Notes: a model not told the origin generated them from the letters alone. DNA of 48,592 nt from Ramlibacter tataouinensis (GCA_002427815.1 DIZF01000019.1:110275-158866), one strand, 5' to 3'; counted from the first letter of the stretch, positions 31,924-41,065 are shown. Made by a program: numbers and translations.

Positions 31924-34900
31924 TCACGGGTTTGCTTGCGTGAAGCGGATGTCAGCCGTGGCCAGGTGCGCGCGCAGATCGCCGGCCAGCTGTGTCAGTT
32001 TCAGCGGTTCGATCGCGCTGAAGTTATGTTCGATCCAGCGGCTTTGCTCGCTGGCCCAGAGGAACCCGTACAGGGCGAAGCTACCCGCCAGCTGATGCGC
32101 AATCCGCCGCACTTCGGCGCGATTGTCGGCGTGCATGGCCGCGCTCAGGCCCGCGATAAGCTGCCGGCGCGATTCCATGAACTGGGCAAGCACCGGTTCG
32201 ACGTCCTGGTCGATGATGATCGGATCGATCATGCCCGCAGCGCCTGGAACGGCCATCGTTGTCGGGGGCTGAACGGGCAACGCCGCTGCGCCACCGATCA
32301 GCACGTTCAACTCCAGCAGGGTCTCGTGAATAACGTCGCGCGTGACCGGCTTGGTGAGGTAACGGTCAAAGCCCGCGGCCAGCGCCCGGCGCCGCGTCTC
32401 GTCATCGTCGTGGGAGGACAGTGCCACGATGGTGCAGCGTTTGGCCAGCCTGGCCCGCTCGATGGTCCGCAGCTCCCCCACCGCCTGCAGCCCGCCCATG
32501 ACCGGCATGTCCAGGTCCATGAAGACCACATCAGGCCACTGCCGCTCGGCCGCGCCCAAGGCGACCCGGCCGTTGATGGCCGTGTCCACGGTGAACGGCG
32601 GGGTCGGCAGGAACCTCCGCACGAGCAGCAGGTTGTATTCGTCGTCGTCCACCAGCAGCACGCGGGTCGGCGGCATGGCTGAGATCAGTAGCGGCTCAAC
32701 TCCGCGCCGCTCGGCTGCGTGACGCAGCGTTGCGGGAACAGTACCCGCCGGGGCGGCGCGCAGCCGGATCGAGATGGTCGTGCCGATCGGTTCGGAGGTT
32801 TCCATCTCGATGTCGCCGTCCTGGACTCGGGCCATCAGCCGCGCCGAGTAGGTGCCCAGGCCGGTGCCACTGACCTTGCCGCGGGTCGCGTATTTCTCGA
32901 AGAAGTGGCCGCAGATCGACTCGGGCACGACACCGCGGTTGTGGATGCGCAGGAGCACGGTTTCGGCCGTGCCGGCCTCGGCCGAGATGGTGACCATACC
33001 GCCTTCGGGCGAGGCCTCCAGTGCGTTCTTGAGCAGATTGGCCAGCAGCGAGTAGCACAGCAGCTCTTCGGCCCAGGCAAAGGGCGCGGCACTCACATCG
33101 ACTTTCAGCCTGACCTGCTTCGATGCGGCGTGCATGCGGACGTCGGCAGTCACCTTGTTCGCGAGGTCGACCAAGTCCACCGCATCGGGACGGAATACGT
33201 AGCTGCCCTGCTCCATCTTGTACAGGTCCAGCGACAGGTTGACCATGGACAAGATGCGATAGCCGGCCCGCTCGACGATCGTCAGCAGCTCGTCGGCCTC
33301 CGGGCCCGGCGGGTGTTCCTCGCGCAGCAGCCGGGTTACCGCGACGATGCTGTTGAGCGGCGTCTTGATGTCGTGCCGCCCGATGCGTTCGACCTCTTCG
33401 CGCAGCAGCACATTCTCTTTCAAAGTATCGTTCTGGCGCTCCAGCAGCGCAGCCTGCGCGGCGATCTGGGCGTGCGAAGCGCGCAGCGCCTCATCCTGCG
33501 CCCGGCGCTCTGCGATATCCTCGAAAACCCATACCGTCACCCGTTGATGGCCAGCAATATGAAGGCCTTGACCGGAAACCAGGGCGATGAATTTTGTGCC
33601 GTCTTTTCTGGCGAGCTCCCATTCGACATGTGCATCCTTGTCAGCCCCCAGCAAAGGCCCAACGATTTCGCCAAAGGCCCGATAGTTCTCGGGCGACTCA
33701 AACATGATGGCCCCTGGTTGCCCGATAAGGCCTTCCACGGTACGCCCAAGGTGCTCGGCGATGCGCCTGTTGGCCCGCAAAATGATGCCGTCTGCGGTGT
33801 AGACAATGCCATTCGGGGCGTTCTCGAAGATGACCTGCTGCTCTTCCAGAAGTTTCTGGCGCTCGGTGATGTCGTAGATCCAGGTCACCAGGTGGCGGCC
33901 ATCAACGAAATCCAATAGAAAGGAAGTGAGCAGTACCGTCAGTGGCGTGCCGTCCGTGTCTACAAAATTTGCCTGGTAGTCGCTGACCGAGCCGTCGCGC
34001 TGGAGTTGGGCGATAAAGATGTCGCGATCTGCCGGGTCCAACCAGTTGTCCGCGGTGCGGTGGTTGGCGACTTTCTCTGGTGCAATTGCCAGCAGTTCGG
34101 TAAGCCGGCGATTTGAGAAAACGGGCTGCCCGTCCTCGGTGCTGATCGTTACGCCTGCCGGACTGTTCTCCAGCACCCGACGAAAGATTTCCTCGCTTTG
34201 GCGTATTTCGCGCTCCAGGCGCTTGCGCTGCGTAATGTCCTCGAACGACCATACGGCCACCCGTTCGTACCCGGCAACATTGACGCCTTGTCCGGAAACA
34301 TTGGCAATGAATCTTGTTCCGTCTTTCCGGATGAACTCCCATTCGACGTGTGCATCCCTGCCAGCTCGCAGCTCCGGGCCAACCGCTTCACCGAACGCAC
34401 GAAAACTCTCTGGCGACAGAAACATCATCGCCGACGCCGATTGTCCGATCACTTCATCAACGGTACGCCCGATGTGCGTGGCAAGGCGCTTGTTCGCCCG
34501 CAGGATGATTCCGTCCGATGTGTAGAAAATCGCGTTGGGAGCGTTTTCAAAGATGGCTTGCTGTTCTTCCAGCAGCTTCTTGATTTCGCGTTGTTGGGCT
34601 TCTATTTCATCACTGATCCGTTTTTGTTCGGTGATGTCGTCAATGGTGAGTCGCAGCAACTGCTTGCCGCCGCAATCGAATGTCATGAGATGCACGTCGG
34701 CATCCCATGTCTGGCCGTTGGCGCGCTGCGCCCGCCATTCGAAATTCGCAACACCCTGCTTGAAAATGGAGCGAACCAGCCGCTCCCCAGCAGTCTGGCT
34801 GTCGGTACCGTCGTATTGGGTGGGTGCGGAAAAGGCCAGGGGCATCTTGCCCAGCACGTCTTCGCGGGAAGCGTGGCCGTACATGTGCGCCGCAGCCAGG

Positions 34901-35229
34901 TTGCAGTCCACGATGCCGGCCACTGGGTCAATGATGACTATGGGGTTTGATGCGTCCTGAAAAACCAGCCTGTTGTAGGCCTCGCTCTCCTTGAGAGTCG
35001 CCTCCAACCGGGTCCTCTGTGCTTCGGATTGGGACAGTCTTTCAGCAAGGCTGCGATTTTCGCCTTCCAGCGTGGCAATCGCGGCTGTCACGTCATCGAT
35101 GGAATCGATGCTCATTTTCACCACCTTTTGTCCCGCCGCACCCAACATCCCGACGGGCGGGCGGTCGGACATCACGACTCTGAGCACCCCTATGGTGGTC
35201 CCTTGGACCGTTTGGCTACCTGCTGTCAT
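31924..35229 (-). CDS. Hybrid sensor histidine kinase with four PAS domains, receiver and Hpt
   Basis: An 1101-residue soluble kinase with no transmembrane segment. Order: coiled coil (45-85), PAS1 (86-205), PAS2 (222-336), PAS3 (345-458), PAS4 (462-576), second coiled coil, HisKA with His619 (GRHDIKTPLNS), ATPase with N-box NLLKNALEAS (731-740) and GTGLGTYSA, receiver with Asp905 (VVFMDLDMPVMGG) and Lys960, and a C-terminal Hpt with His1045 (RIAHQLAGSF). PAS2 and PAS4 are near-duplicates. It should be a cytoplasmic phosphorelay kinase sensing redox, ligands or energy state. The true start may be a later Met (for instance MSIDSIDDV at residue 39). Confidence 0.9.
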   Translation of the reverse strand: MTAGSQTVQGTTIGVLRVVMSDRPPVGMLGAAGQKVVKMSIDSIDDVTAAIATLEGENRSLAERLSQSEAQRTRLEATLKESEAYNRLVFQDASNPIVIIDPVAGIVDCNLAAAHMYGHASREDVLGKMPLAFSAPTQYDGTDSQTAGERLVRSIFKQGVANFEWRAQRANGQTWDADVHLMTFDCGGKQLLRLTIDDITEQKRISDEIEAQQREIKKLLEEQQAIFENAPNAIFYTSDGIILRANKRLATHIGRTVDEVIGQSASAMMFLSPESFRAFGEAVGPELRAGRDAHVEWEFIRKDGTRFIANVSGQGVNVAGYERVAVWSFEDITQRKRLEREIRQSEEIFRRVLENSPAGVTISTEDGQPVFSNRRLTELLAIAPEKVANHRTADNWLDPADRDIFIAQLQRDGSVSDYQANFVDTDGTPLTVLLTSFLLDFVDGRHLVTWIYDITERQKLLEEQQVIFENAPNGIVYTADGIILRANRRIAEHLGRTVEGLIGQPGAIMFESPENYRAFGEIVGPLLGADKDAHVEWELARKDGTKFIALVSGQGLHIAGHQRVTVWVFEDIAERRAQDEALRASHAQIAAQAALLERQNDTLKENVLLREEVERIGRHDIKTPLNSIVAVTRLLREEHPPGPEADELLTIVERAGYRILSMVNLSLDLYKMEQGSYVFRPDAVDLVDLANKVTADVRMHAASKQVRLKVDVSAAPFAWAEELLCYSLLANLLKNALEASPEGGMVTISAEAGTAETVLLRIHNRGVVPESICGHFFEKYATRGKVSGTGLGTYSARLMARVQDGDIEMETSEPIGTTISIRLRAAPAGTVPATLRHAAERRGVEPLLISAMPPTRVLLVDDDEYNLLLVRRFLPTPPFTVDTAINGRVALGAAERQWPDVVFMDLDMPVMGGLQAVGELRTIERARLAKRCTIVALSSHDDDETRRRALAAGFDRYLTKPVTRDVIHETLLELNVLIGGAAALPVQPPTTMAVPGAAGMIDPIIIDQDVEPVLAQFMESRRQLIAGLSAAMHADNRAEVRRIAHQLAGSFALYGFLWASEQSRWIEHNFSAIEPLKLTQLAGDLRAHLATADIRFTQANP

Positions 35230-35380
35230 GAAACCACCGCGGGCCCCGCCGCCCCTTAGGCAATACTGAAGATGCGCCTAAGGGAATTTCCTAGTCGAGG
35301 AGCGGCGCTGGCGTGACTGCGTCGCTCGCCGAAAGCGGGTACAAGGCGGCATGAGACTGACTGCCAGTACCCCCAGCCAG

Positions 35381-35947
35381 CTAGTTGCACCACTGCTGCT
35401 CGCAAGGAACTCCATCGTGATCGCCATCCATCTGCGTGCCCGGGCAGTTCCTGAGGAAGAATGTCGCCTCCTCGCATGACGTCATCTGCGAACAATAGAT
35501 GCGACCGTCACAACTGAAACGCGAAGCAGCGGGTACCCTGGATTGCGGCAGCTCGCGGGTCCCCTGCGCAGGCGTGGATTCGGCGTTGGAAAGTGGCAAA
35601 CGGCGGATGTACTGACGATAGCCGTACCAGGCCACAAGAACGATCATTGCCAGCGTGACAATGCCGCGCAGGAGCCCGCCGGCGGGCAGGCTTGCGTCGC
35701 GGCTCCGGCGTGAAGAATCGCGCCGGCTGCTGGCTGAATGCATCTCCGCGATGCGGACCGCCACCGCTTTCTTCTTGCCCTGCGGGTTGAGCCCCACCTC
35801 GAATGAAAGCATTTCGTCCAGTCTCGGGCGTCGCCCCCTGGGGTACTCCGAAATGTGCACGAAGATGTCCTGCCCGCCCTCCGTCGGCGTGATGAAGCCG
35901 AACCCCCTGTCCTCGGTCCAGGTCTTGAGCTTTCCTGTGAATCGCAT
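35381..35947 (-). CDS. Cold-shock domain protein with membrane helix and excalibur domain
   Basis: A 188-residue three-part protein. Residues 1-68 form a cold-shock OB fold with RNP1 RGFGFIT and RNP2 DIFVHIS. A basic Ser/Arg linker follows, then one membrane helix (91-110, GIVTLAMIVLVAWYGY). Residues 146-188 are a Cys-rich excalibur domain ending MDGDHDGVPCEQQWCN, whose D-x-D-x-D-G loop resembles a calcium site. This predicts a nucleic-acid-binding cytoplasmic head anchored to the inner membrane with a periplasmic excalibur tail. Role unknown; DNA uptake or envelope-linked RNA binding are speculations. A decayed copy of its tail is at 27268. Confidence 0.85.
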   Translation of the reverse strand: MRFTGKLKTWTEDRGFGFITPTEGGQDIFVHISEYPRGRRPRLDEMLSFEVGLNPQGKKKAVAVRIAEMHSASSRRDSSRRSRDASLPAGGLLRGIVTLAMIVLVAWYGYRQYIRRLPLSNAESTPAQGTRELPQSRVPAASRFSCDGRIYCSQMTSCEEATFFLRNCPGTQMDGDHDGVPCEQQWCN

Positions 35948-36014
35948 GTTGAATCAACGGACGGCCTGATGATAGGCCCGCTTCACTCTCTGAAGACTCC
36001 AGGCGGGAGAATGC

Positions 36015-36161
36015 AGGCTCATCGGGGCCGAGCTTTCCGTTGACGAGGGCTATGCAGCGGCGCGGCAGGTCGGGCTGAACATGCTGGCGAACATCCGCTC
36101 GGTGCTCGGTTCGCAGATTCCGGTCGAAGTCGAGATGGTGCTGCAAATCAGCACCGACTGA
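36015..36161 (+). pseudogene. RidA (YjgF) family fragment
   Basis: The plus strand reads LIGAELSVDEGYAAARQVGL, then NMLANIRSVLGS and finally IPVEVEMVLQISTD before a stop. This matches the central helix and last strand of RidA-like proteins, but the N-terminal half and the stretch between LGS and IPVEVE (normally containing the active-site Arg) are missing, and there is no start codon. RidA genes often accompany aminotransferases, one of which lies in the next operon. Confidence 0.6.
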
Positions 36162-36194
36162 AGCACTTCCTCAGTCAGCGCAGGTCGCTCAAGG

Positions 36195-36938
36195 CTAGCG
36201 CCGGATCTCGGCGAGAAATTTCTGGGCCCGTTCAGTCGCAGGCCTGTCGAAGAAATCGGCTGGCTTGCCGATCTCGACAATCCGGCCGGCGTCCATGAAC
36301 CAGACCCGATCCGCGACCTCGCGGGCAAAGCCCATCTCATGGGTCACGCACATCATGGTCATTCCTTCGGCGGCCAGCTCACGCATCACCGCCAGGACCT
36401 CGCCCACCATCTCGGGATCGAGCGCGCTGGTCGGCTCGTCAAACAGCATGACCGGCGGGTTTTGCGCCAGGGCGCGCGCAATCGCGACACGCTGCTGCTG
36501 GCCCCCGGACAGCTCGCCGGGAAATGCACGCGCTTTTTGCCCCAGGCCCACGCGCGACAGGAGTGCCATGGCCCGCTCGTCCGCCTCCGCCATGTGCATC
36601 TTCTTGACTCTCACCAACCCCAGCGCAACGTTCTGGACCGCATTGAGGTGCGGGAACAGGTTGAACTGCTGAAAGACGAATCCAATTCCGCTGCGGATCT
36701 TGTTGATGTCAAGCGCCGGTGAATGGGTGTCGACACCGTCGACCGTGATGGTGCCGCTCTCGATTTCCTCGAGCCGGTTGACAGTCCTGATCAGCGTGGA
36801 CTTGCCCGAGCCCGACGGGCCGCAAACAATCACCACCTCGCCTCTGCCCACGGCGGCGTCGATGCCTATGAGCGCTCGATAGTCGCCATAGCGCTTTTCG
36901 ACACCGATGAACTCGATCATGTTCTGGGGATTGCTCAT
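36195..36938 (-). CDS. Amino acid ABC transporter ATP-binding protein
   Basis: A 247-residue GlnQ/HisP-type ATPase: Walker A GPSGSGKST, VFQQFNLFPHLN, signature LSGGQQQRVAIARAL, Walker B VMLFDEPTSALDPE and CVTHE. The ATG at 36938 overlaps the permease stop (ATGA) and follows AAAGG at 8 bases. It is the last gene of a minus-strand operon: RraA relic, aminotransferase, receptor, two permeases, ATPase. It powers amino acid uptake. Confidence 0.92.
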   Translation of the reverse strand: MSNPQNMIEFIGVEKRYGDYRALIGIDAAVGRGEVVIVCGPSGSGKSTLIRTVNRLEEIESGTITVDGVDTHSPALDINKIRSGIGFVFQQFNLFPHLNAVQNVALGLVRVKKMHMAEADERAMALLSRVGLGQKARAFPGELSGGQQQRVAIARALAQNPPVMLFDEPTSALDPEMVGEVLAVMRELAAEGMTMMCVTHEMGFAREVADRVWFMDAGRIVEIGKPADFFDRPATERAQKFLAEIRR

Positions 36939-37636
36939 AACTGAACCTTTGACGATCTCCGACTGCGTTCGACACTTTTTTCCAGCTGCCGCACGGCCAT
37001 GGTGAGCAGAAAGCAAAGCAGGAAATAGATGATTGCCAGCAGCAGATAAACCTCGAAAGGCCGGGTCAGGAGAATCGAGTTGATCTGGCTGGCCGCAAAA
37101 GTGAGCTCGTTGACGCTGATCACGTACCCCAGCGACGTCTCCTTGATGGTCGATATGAACTGGCTCAGCAGGCTGGGCAGCATGTTGTACAGCGCCTGAG
37201 GCAGGATGATGATCCGCTTGGTCTGCAGGTGCGTCAGCCCGAGCGACCGCGCCGCCTCGGTCTGTCCGGCCGGCAAGGCCTCGATACCCGCACGAATCAC
37301 CTCGGCCAGGTAGACGCTCTCGTAGATGACCAGGGCGAACAGCATGGTCAATACGCCGGGGGCGTTTTCTCCCAGCAGCGCGGGAATCGCAAAGTACGCC
37401 CAGAAGATGAACATGAGCAGGGGCAAACCCCGAACCAGATAAATGAGTCCGTTGGCCAGAGTTCGTACGGCGACATGCGGGCTGGTGGCGGCCAGCGCGA
37501 TGACGACGGCGCAGGGAAAGGCCAGCAAGATGCCGCCCACGGCCAGGATCAGCGTCATCGCCAGCCCGCCCAGGGGCCCGTTCGGAAACTGGCCGATCAG
37601 CAGCAGCAGCCAATAGTCATGCAGGATATTCAACAT
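36935..37636 (-). CDS. Amino acid ABC transporter permease (second subunit)
   Basis: A 233-residue permease of the HisM/GltK family with YLVRGLPLLMFIFWAYF and the EAA loop EAARSLGLTHLQTKRIIILP. It starts at 37636, two bases after the other permease gene, and overlaps the ATPase start. With the preceding permease it should make a heterodimeric channel, as in glutamate/aspartate GltJK-type importers. Confidence 0.9.
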   Translation of the reverse strand: MLNILHDYWLLLLIGQFPNGPLGGLAMTLILAVGGILLAFPCAVVIALAATSPHVAVRTLANGLIYLVRGLPLLMFIFWAYFAIPALLGENAPGVLTMLFALVIYESVYLAEVIRAGIEALPAGQTEAARSLGLTHLQTKRIIILPQALYNMLPSLLSQFISTIKETSLGYVISVNELTFAASQINSILLTRPFEVYLLLAIIYFLLCFLLTMAVRQLEKSVERSRRSSKVQL

Positions 37637-37638
37637 GA

Positions 37639-38337
37639 CTAGCGCCCCGCGATCTTGTAGCGCCGTTCCAGGAAACGGCCGCCGAGCATGATCAGGATGG
37701 ATACCGCCAGATAGCACACGGTGGTGATGGCGAAAATCTCGAAGGTGCGGAAAGTCTGCGTTTCAAGCTGCCGCGACGCGTAGGTCAACTCGCCGACGCC
37801 GATAGCCATCAGCAGACTCGTGTTCTTGAAAAGCAGCAGCGTTTCGTTGACCAGCGCGGGAATGACATTGCGCAAGGCCTGTGGCACGACCACGTAACGC
37901 ATGGACTGGATGAACGTGAGGCCGATGGCCCGGGCGGCTTCCAGCTGGCCCCTGGAGATGGCCCGAATGCCGCTGCGCAGATCCTCACTGACATAGGCCG
38001 CCATGCACAGCCCGATGGCGATGGCGCCGGCGACGAAACCGCCGCCGTGCCCGTTCAGCCATCTTTGGGCTGCCATGGGCAGCAAGGTGACGATGCCGAA
38101 GTACCAGAAGAGGATCTGGACCAGGAGCGGAACGTTCCGGTGATACGCCACGTAGACGGCAACGGTGCCATCCGCCCATCTCAGCCCCGACGAGCGGATC
38201 ACGGCCAGGAGAATCCCGACCACAAAGGCGATCAGCCATGCCAGCGCGGTCAACTCCAGAGTGGCGAGCAGGCCCTTGAAGAGAACCTGTCCGCTCTCAC
38301 CCTGAAGCAGGTCCAGCGACCCAAACCCGATGGCCAT
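37639..38337 (-). CDS. Amino acid ABC transporter permease (first subunit)
   Basis: A 232-residue permease of the HisQ/GltJ family: VAYHRNVPLLVQILFWYFG is the conserved segment after the second helix and EAARAIGLTFIQSMRYVVVP the ATPase-coupling loop. The N-terminal phrase GLLATLELTALAWLIAF is the first membrane span. It lies 52 bases after the receptor gene and two bases before the second permease gene. Confidence 0.9.
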   Translation of the reverse strand: MAIGFGSLDLLQGESGQVLFKGLLATLELTALAWLIAFVVGILLAVIRSSGLRWADGTVAVYVAYHRNVPLLVQILFWYFGIVTLLPMAAQRWLNGHGGGFVAGAIAIGLCMAAYVSEDLRSGIRAISRGQLEAARAIGLTFIQSMRYVVVPQALRNVIPALVNETLLLFKNTSLLMAIGVGELTYASRQLETQTFRTFEIFAITTVCYLAVSILIMLGGRFLERRYKIAGR

Positions 38338-38389
38338 GGCTACTGCTTTTGAATCTGGCTAAGGCGGGCCACTGGCCGATCGCGGGAAA

Positions 38390-39211
38390 TCAATGGGCGA
38401 TCGGCCCGATCTTGAATTCGCGCTTGGCCTTGTACAGGCTGCTGGCGCCCAGCCACTTGTCGAAGATCTTGACAGCTTCGCCGTTGCTCTCCATGGTCGA
38501 CAGCGTGTCGTTCACCTTCTTCAACAGTGCGGGCTCGCCCTTCTTGACGCCGACACCCCACGGTTCGGCCATCATGGAAACCGGAAGAATGGTCGTCGGC
38601 GTTTGCGCTGCGACTTGCTGCTGGAACTTGATCAAGGTCAGCTCAGACAGGGCAAAGGCGTCCACCTTGCCCTGGATGAGAGCCATGAAGGCAGTGGGCG
38701 GATCCTGGAAAGTCACGACGGTGGAGTTCGGCACGCTGGCCCGCACCGCCGCTTCGGAAGTGGAGCCCTTGGGTGCGCTGACCTGCTTTCCGGCCAGGTC
38801 CTTGAAGCTCTTGTAGCCATCGGCCGTGCGCGTCATGATTTTTTGCTGGCTGACGAAATAGGTGTGGCTGAAGTCGATCTGCTCGGCGCGCGCCGGCGTG
38901 TAGCCGAGATTGGCAATGACCACATCGACCCGGCCCTGCTGGAGTTCGGGAATGCGCGCCTCGACCGCGAGGAGCTTGAGCTCGGTCTTGACGCCCAGGC
39001 CCTTGGCGATGGCATTGCAGAAATCGACGTCATAACCCAGCACTTGGCGGGTGGACTGGTCGGCGAAGCTGAAGGGCTCGGAGGTGCCCAGCGTGCCGCA
39101 GACCAGCGTGCCACGCTTCTGGATATCGCTCAACTGGTCGGCCAGTACCGGCGCGACCAGGGTTGTCAGCAGCGCCGCTGCTACGAAGGTTTTCTTGGAG
39201 AGGGAGGACAT
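38390..39211 (-). CDS. Amino acid ABC transporter substrate-binding protein
   Basis: A 273-residue family 3 receptor with a Sec signal (SKKTFVAAALLTTLVAPVLA). Mature hallmarks are LVCGTLGTSEPFSFADQSTR, GYDVDFCNAIAKGLGV and QGRVDVVIANLGYTPAR with the carboxylate-binding Arg. It resembles glutamate/aspartate-type receptors. The ATG at 39211 is chosen because the signal peptide begins there and AAAGG precedes it; a start at 39226 has no ribosome site. It lies between the aminotransferase and permease genes. Confidence 0.9.
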   Translation of the reverse strand: MSSLSKKTFVAAALLTTLVAPVLADQLSDIQKRGTLVCGTLGTSEPFSFADQSTRQVLGYDVDFCNAIAKGLGVKTELKLLAVEARIPELQQGRVDVVIANLGYTPARAEQIDFSHTYFVSQQKIMTRTADGYKSFKDLAGKQVSAPKGSTSEAAVRASVPNSTVVTFQDPPTAFMALIQGKVDAFALSELTLIKFQQQVAAQTPTTILPVSMMAEPWGVGVKKGEPALLKKVNDTLSTMESNGEAVKIFDKWLGASSLYKAKREFKIGPIAH

Positions 39212-39239
39212 GGCGAGGCCTTTCATGAAGCCGGTTGGG

Positions 39240-40448
39240 TTAGGAAACAAGGGAGGTGACAGCGGCCCGGATGCGTTGGCAGCCCTCTTCGATTTCCTCG
39301 GCCGAATTGGCGAAGGAAAATCGAACGTGCCCGGGCATTCCGTACGAGCTGCCGTCAATGGATGCAACGCCTGCCGCATCCAGCAAGAAGTTCACGACAT
39401 CGACGTCGCTCTTCATCTCAACGCCGCGATGGTCGTTCCTGCCCACCAGCCCCGCCACGGACGGGAACAGGTAGAAGGCACCATCGGGCACTGTGCAGTG
39501 GATGCCGGGGACATCCTTGAGGCGCGCCAGCATCAAATCGCGCCGGATCCGGTAGAGCGCCGCCGCATCCATCACGCCCTCTTGCGGGCCTTCCAATGCG
39601 GCGATCGCTGCGCTTTGACTGATCGCACTGGGGCAGGTCGTGCTTTGCGACATCAAGAGGCTGAGGGTCTGCATCAGCGGCAAGGGCCCCGCGCCGTAGC
39701 CAATCCGCCAGCCCGTCATGGCGTAGGCCTTGGACACGCCGTTGACGACCAGAGTCCGGTCCGCGAGATACGGGGCCAGCGCGAGGGCGCTGACATGCTC
39801 GGCCTTGCCATAGACAAAATGTTCGTAGATCTCGTCGGTCAGCAGCCAGACGTGCGGGTGTGACTTGAACACCGCACACAGGGCTTGCAGTTCGGCGCGG
39901 GTGTAAACGGCCCCGGTAGGATTGTTGGGCGAGTTCAAGACCAGCCAGCGGGTGCGCGGCGTGATTGCCCCTTCAAGAAGTTTCGGCGTCAGCTTGAAGC
40001 CGATGGATTCGGCGCACCGGACAACCACCGGGGTTCCGCCATTGATGGCGACCATATCGGGGTAGGAAACCCAATACGGCGCTGGAATGATCACTTCGTC
40101 GCCCGCCTCCAGGGATGCGGCGAACGCGTTGAAGATGACGTGCTTGGCTCCGCAGCCAACGACGATCCGGGACGCGGAAAACTCCAGACCGTTTTCTCGT
40201 GCAAGCTTTCCGGCGATGGCGGATCGAAGCGCGGGCGTACCGGCAGCAGCGGTGTACTTGGTCTCGCCGTGCAACAGCGCGGCGATTCCGGCCTGCACGA
40301 CATGTTGGGGGGTTGGAAAGTCCGGCTCGCCAATGGTGAAGTCGACGATGCGCCTTCCAGCGGTCCGAAGCGCCTCGACCTTGGCCTTGGCTCCCATGCT
40401 GGGGGATGCCTTGATCTGGTCAAAGCGCCTTGCGATGATGTTGGTCAT
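39240..40448 (-). CDS. PLP-dependent class I/II aminotransferase (AspC-like)
   Basis: A 402-residue fold-type I aminotransferase. The PLP Lys is Lys240 in NGVSKAYAMTGWRIGYG; Asn176 (SPNNPTG), Asp205 and Tyr208 (LLTDEIYEH) contact the cofactor; the substrate-carboxylate Arg is in HVRFSFANS. It belongs to the Iγ aspartate/prephenate aminotransferase group. Directly upstream of an amino acid receptor gene, it probably transaminates the imported amino acid. Confidence 0.9.
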   Translation of the reverse strand: MTNIIARRFDQIKASPSMGAKAKVEALRTAGRRIVDFTIGEPDFPTPQHVVQAGIAALLHGETKYTAAAGTPALRSAIAGKLARENGLEFSASRIVVGCGAKHVIFNAFAASLEAGDEVIIPAPYWVSYPDMVAINGGTPVVVRCAESIGFKLTPKLLEGAITPRTRWLVLNSPNNPTGAVYTRAELQALCAVFKSHPHVWLLTDEIYEHFVYGKAEHVSALALAPYLADRTLVVNGVSKAYAMTGWRIGYGAGPLPLMQTLSLLMSQSTTCPSAISQSAAIAALEGPQEGVMDAAALYRIRRDLMLARLKDVPGIHCTVPDGAFYLFPSVAGLVGRNDHRGVEMKSDVDVVNFLLDAAGVASIDGSSYGMPGHVRFSFANSAEEIEEGCQRIRAAVTSLVS

Positions 40449-40464
40449 AGGGCTTGCACCGGAG

Positions 40465-40896
40465 TCAGTCTGCCAGGCCGTGGACGGCCAGCACTTTGGT
40501 CAGCCATGACTGATTGACCGAGCCCGAGGCGATTTCGGCCTTGATGAGTTCTTCGTTGCTGGCGCTGCGCCGGGCGGCAGCCAGCAATGCGTCGGCTTCA
40601 TTTTGCGGAAAACTGACGATGCCGTCCTCGTCCCCGACGATGACGTCGCCGGGCCGGGCCTTGACGGTGAGGGCCGTGCCCACCAGCTTTCGGCTCTTGT
40701 GAAATTTCCGCAAGCCCGCCACGCCGGAGGGGCGTTGCAGGTTGTCGCTCAGATGCGGCGTGACGACCGTCCGCAGCGCCTCGATCAAGGTGGCCGGTGC
40801 CAATGCGGGCATCGCATTGATGGTGAAGCTGGGGGCTGAAATTTGGGACTCCTGAAGCAGTGCAATCAATGTGAGCGAGAGCTTAGAATCGACCAA
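40465..40896 (-). pseudogene. RraA-like gene with internal deletion and lost start codon
   Basis: The frame encodes a 143-residue protein where the family has about 220. The N-terminal part runs to KLVGTALTVKARPGD and then jumps straight to VIVGDEDGIVSFPQ, which in intact relatives follows a second PGD. The roughly 80 residues between, including the Arg-Asp active site, are absent. In addition, AGGAG followed 6 bases later by ATT-TCA-GCC (codon at 40842) sits where an ATG-TCA-GCC start would be expected; only a TTG at 40896 without ribosome site opens the frame. First position in the aminotransferase/ABC operon. Confidence 0.7.
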
Positions 40897-40931
40897 TAAT
40901 TAATAAAAGCGATATTTTTTTATCTGATTGA

Positions 40932-40946
40932 ATTCCTACAAGGAAT
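40932..40946. promoter_or_regulatory. LysR-type operator candidate
   Basis: ATTCCT-ACA-AGGAAT is a perfect palindrome containing a T-N11-A core (T40933, A40945), located in the 169-base spacer between the aminotransferase operon and the divergent LysR gene. The flanking DNA is unusually AT-rich, as for promoters. Confidence 0.5.
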
Positions 40947-41065
40947 GTTTCGGAGGCTGGCATCTTGCTGGAATCACGCGCAGCGGCCCGGTCTTGCGGA
41001 TGCGCTGCGCATGGGAGGTCTCGAGGCAAAAGGGTAAACCCGGAGGACCTGCATTCAGGGAGAGC

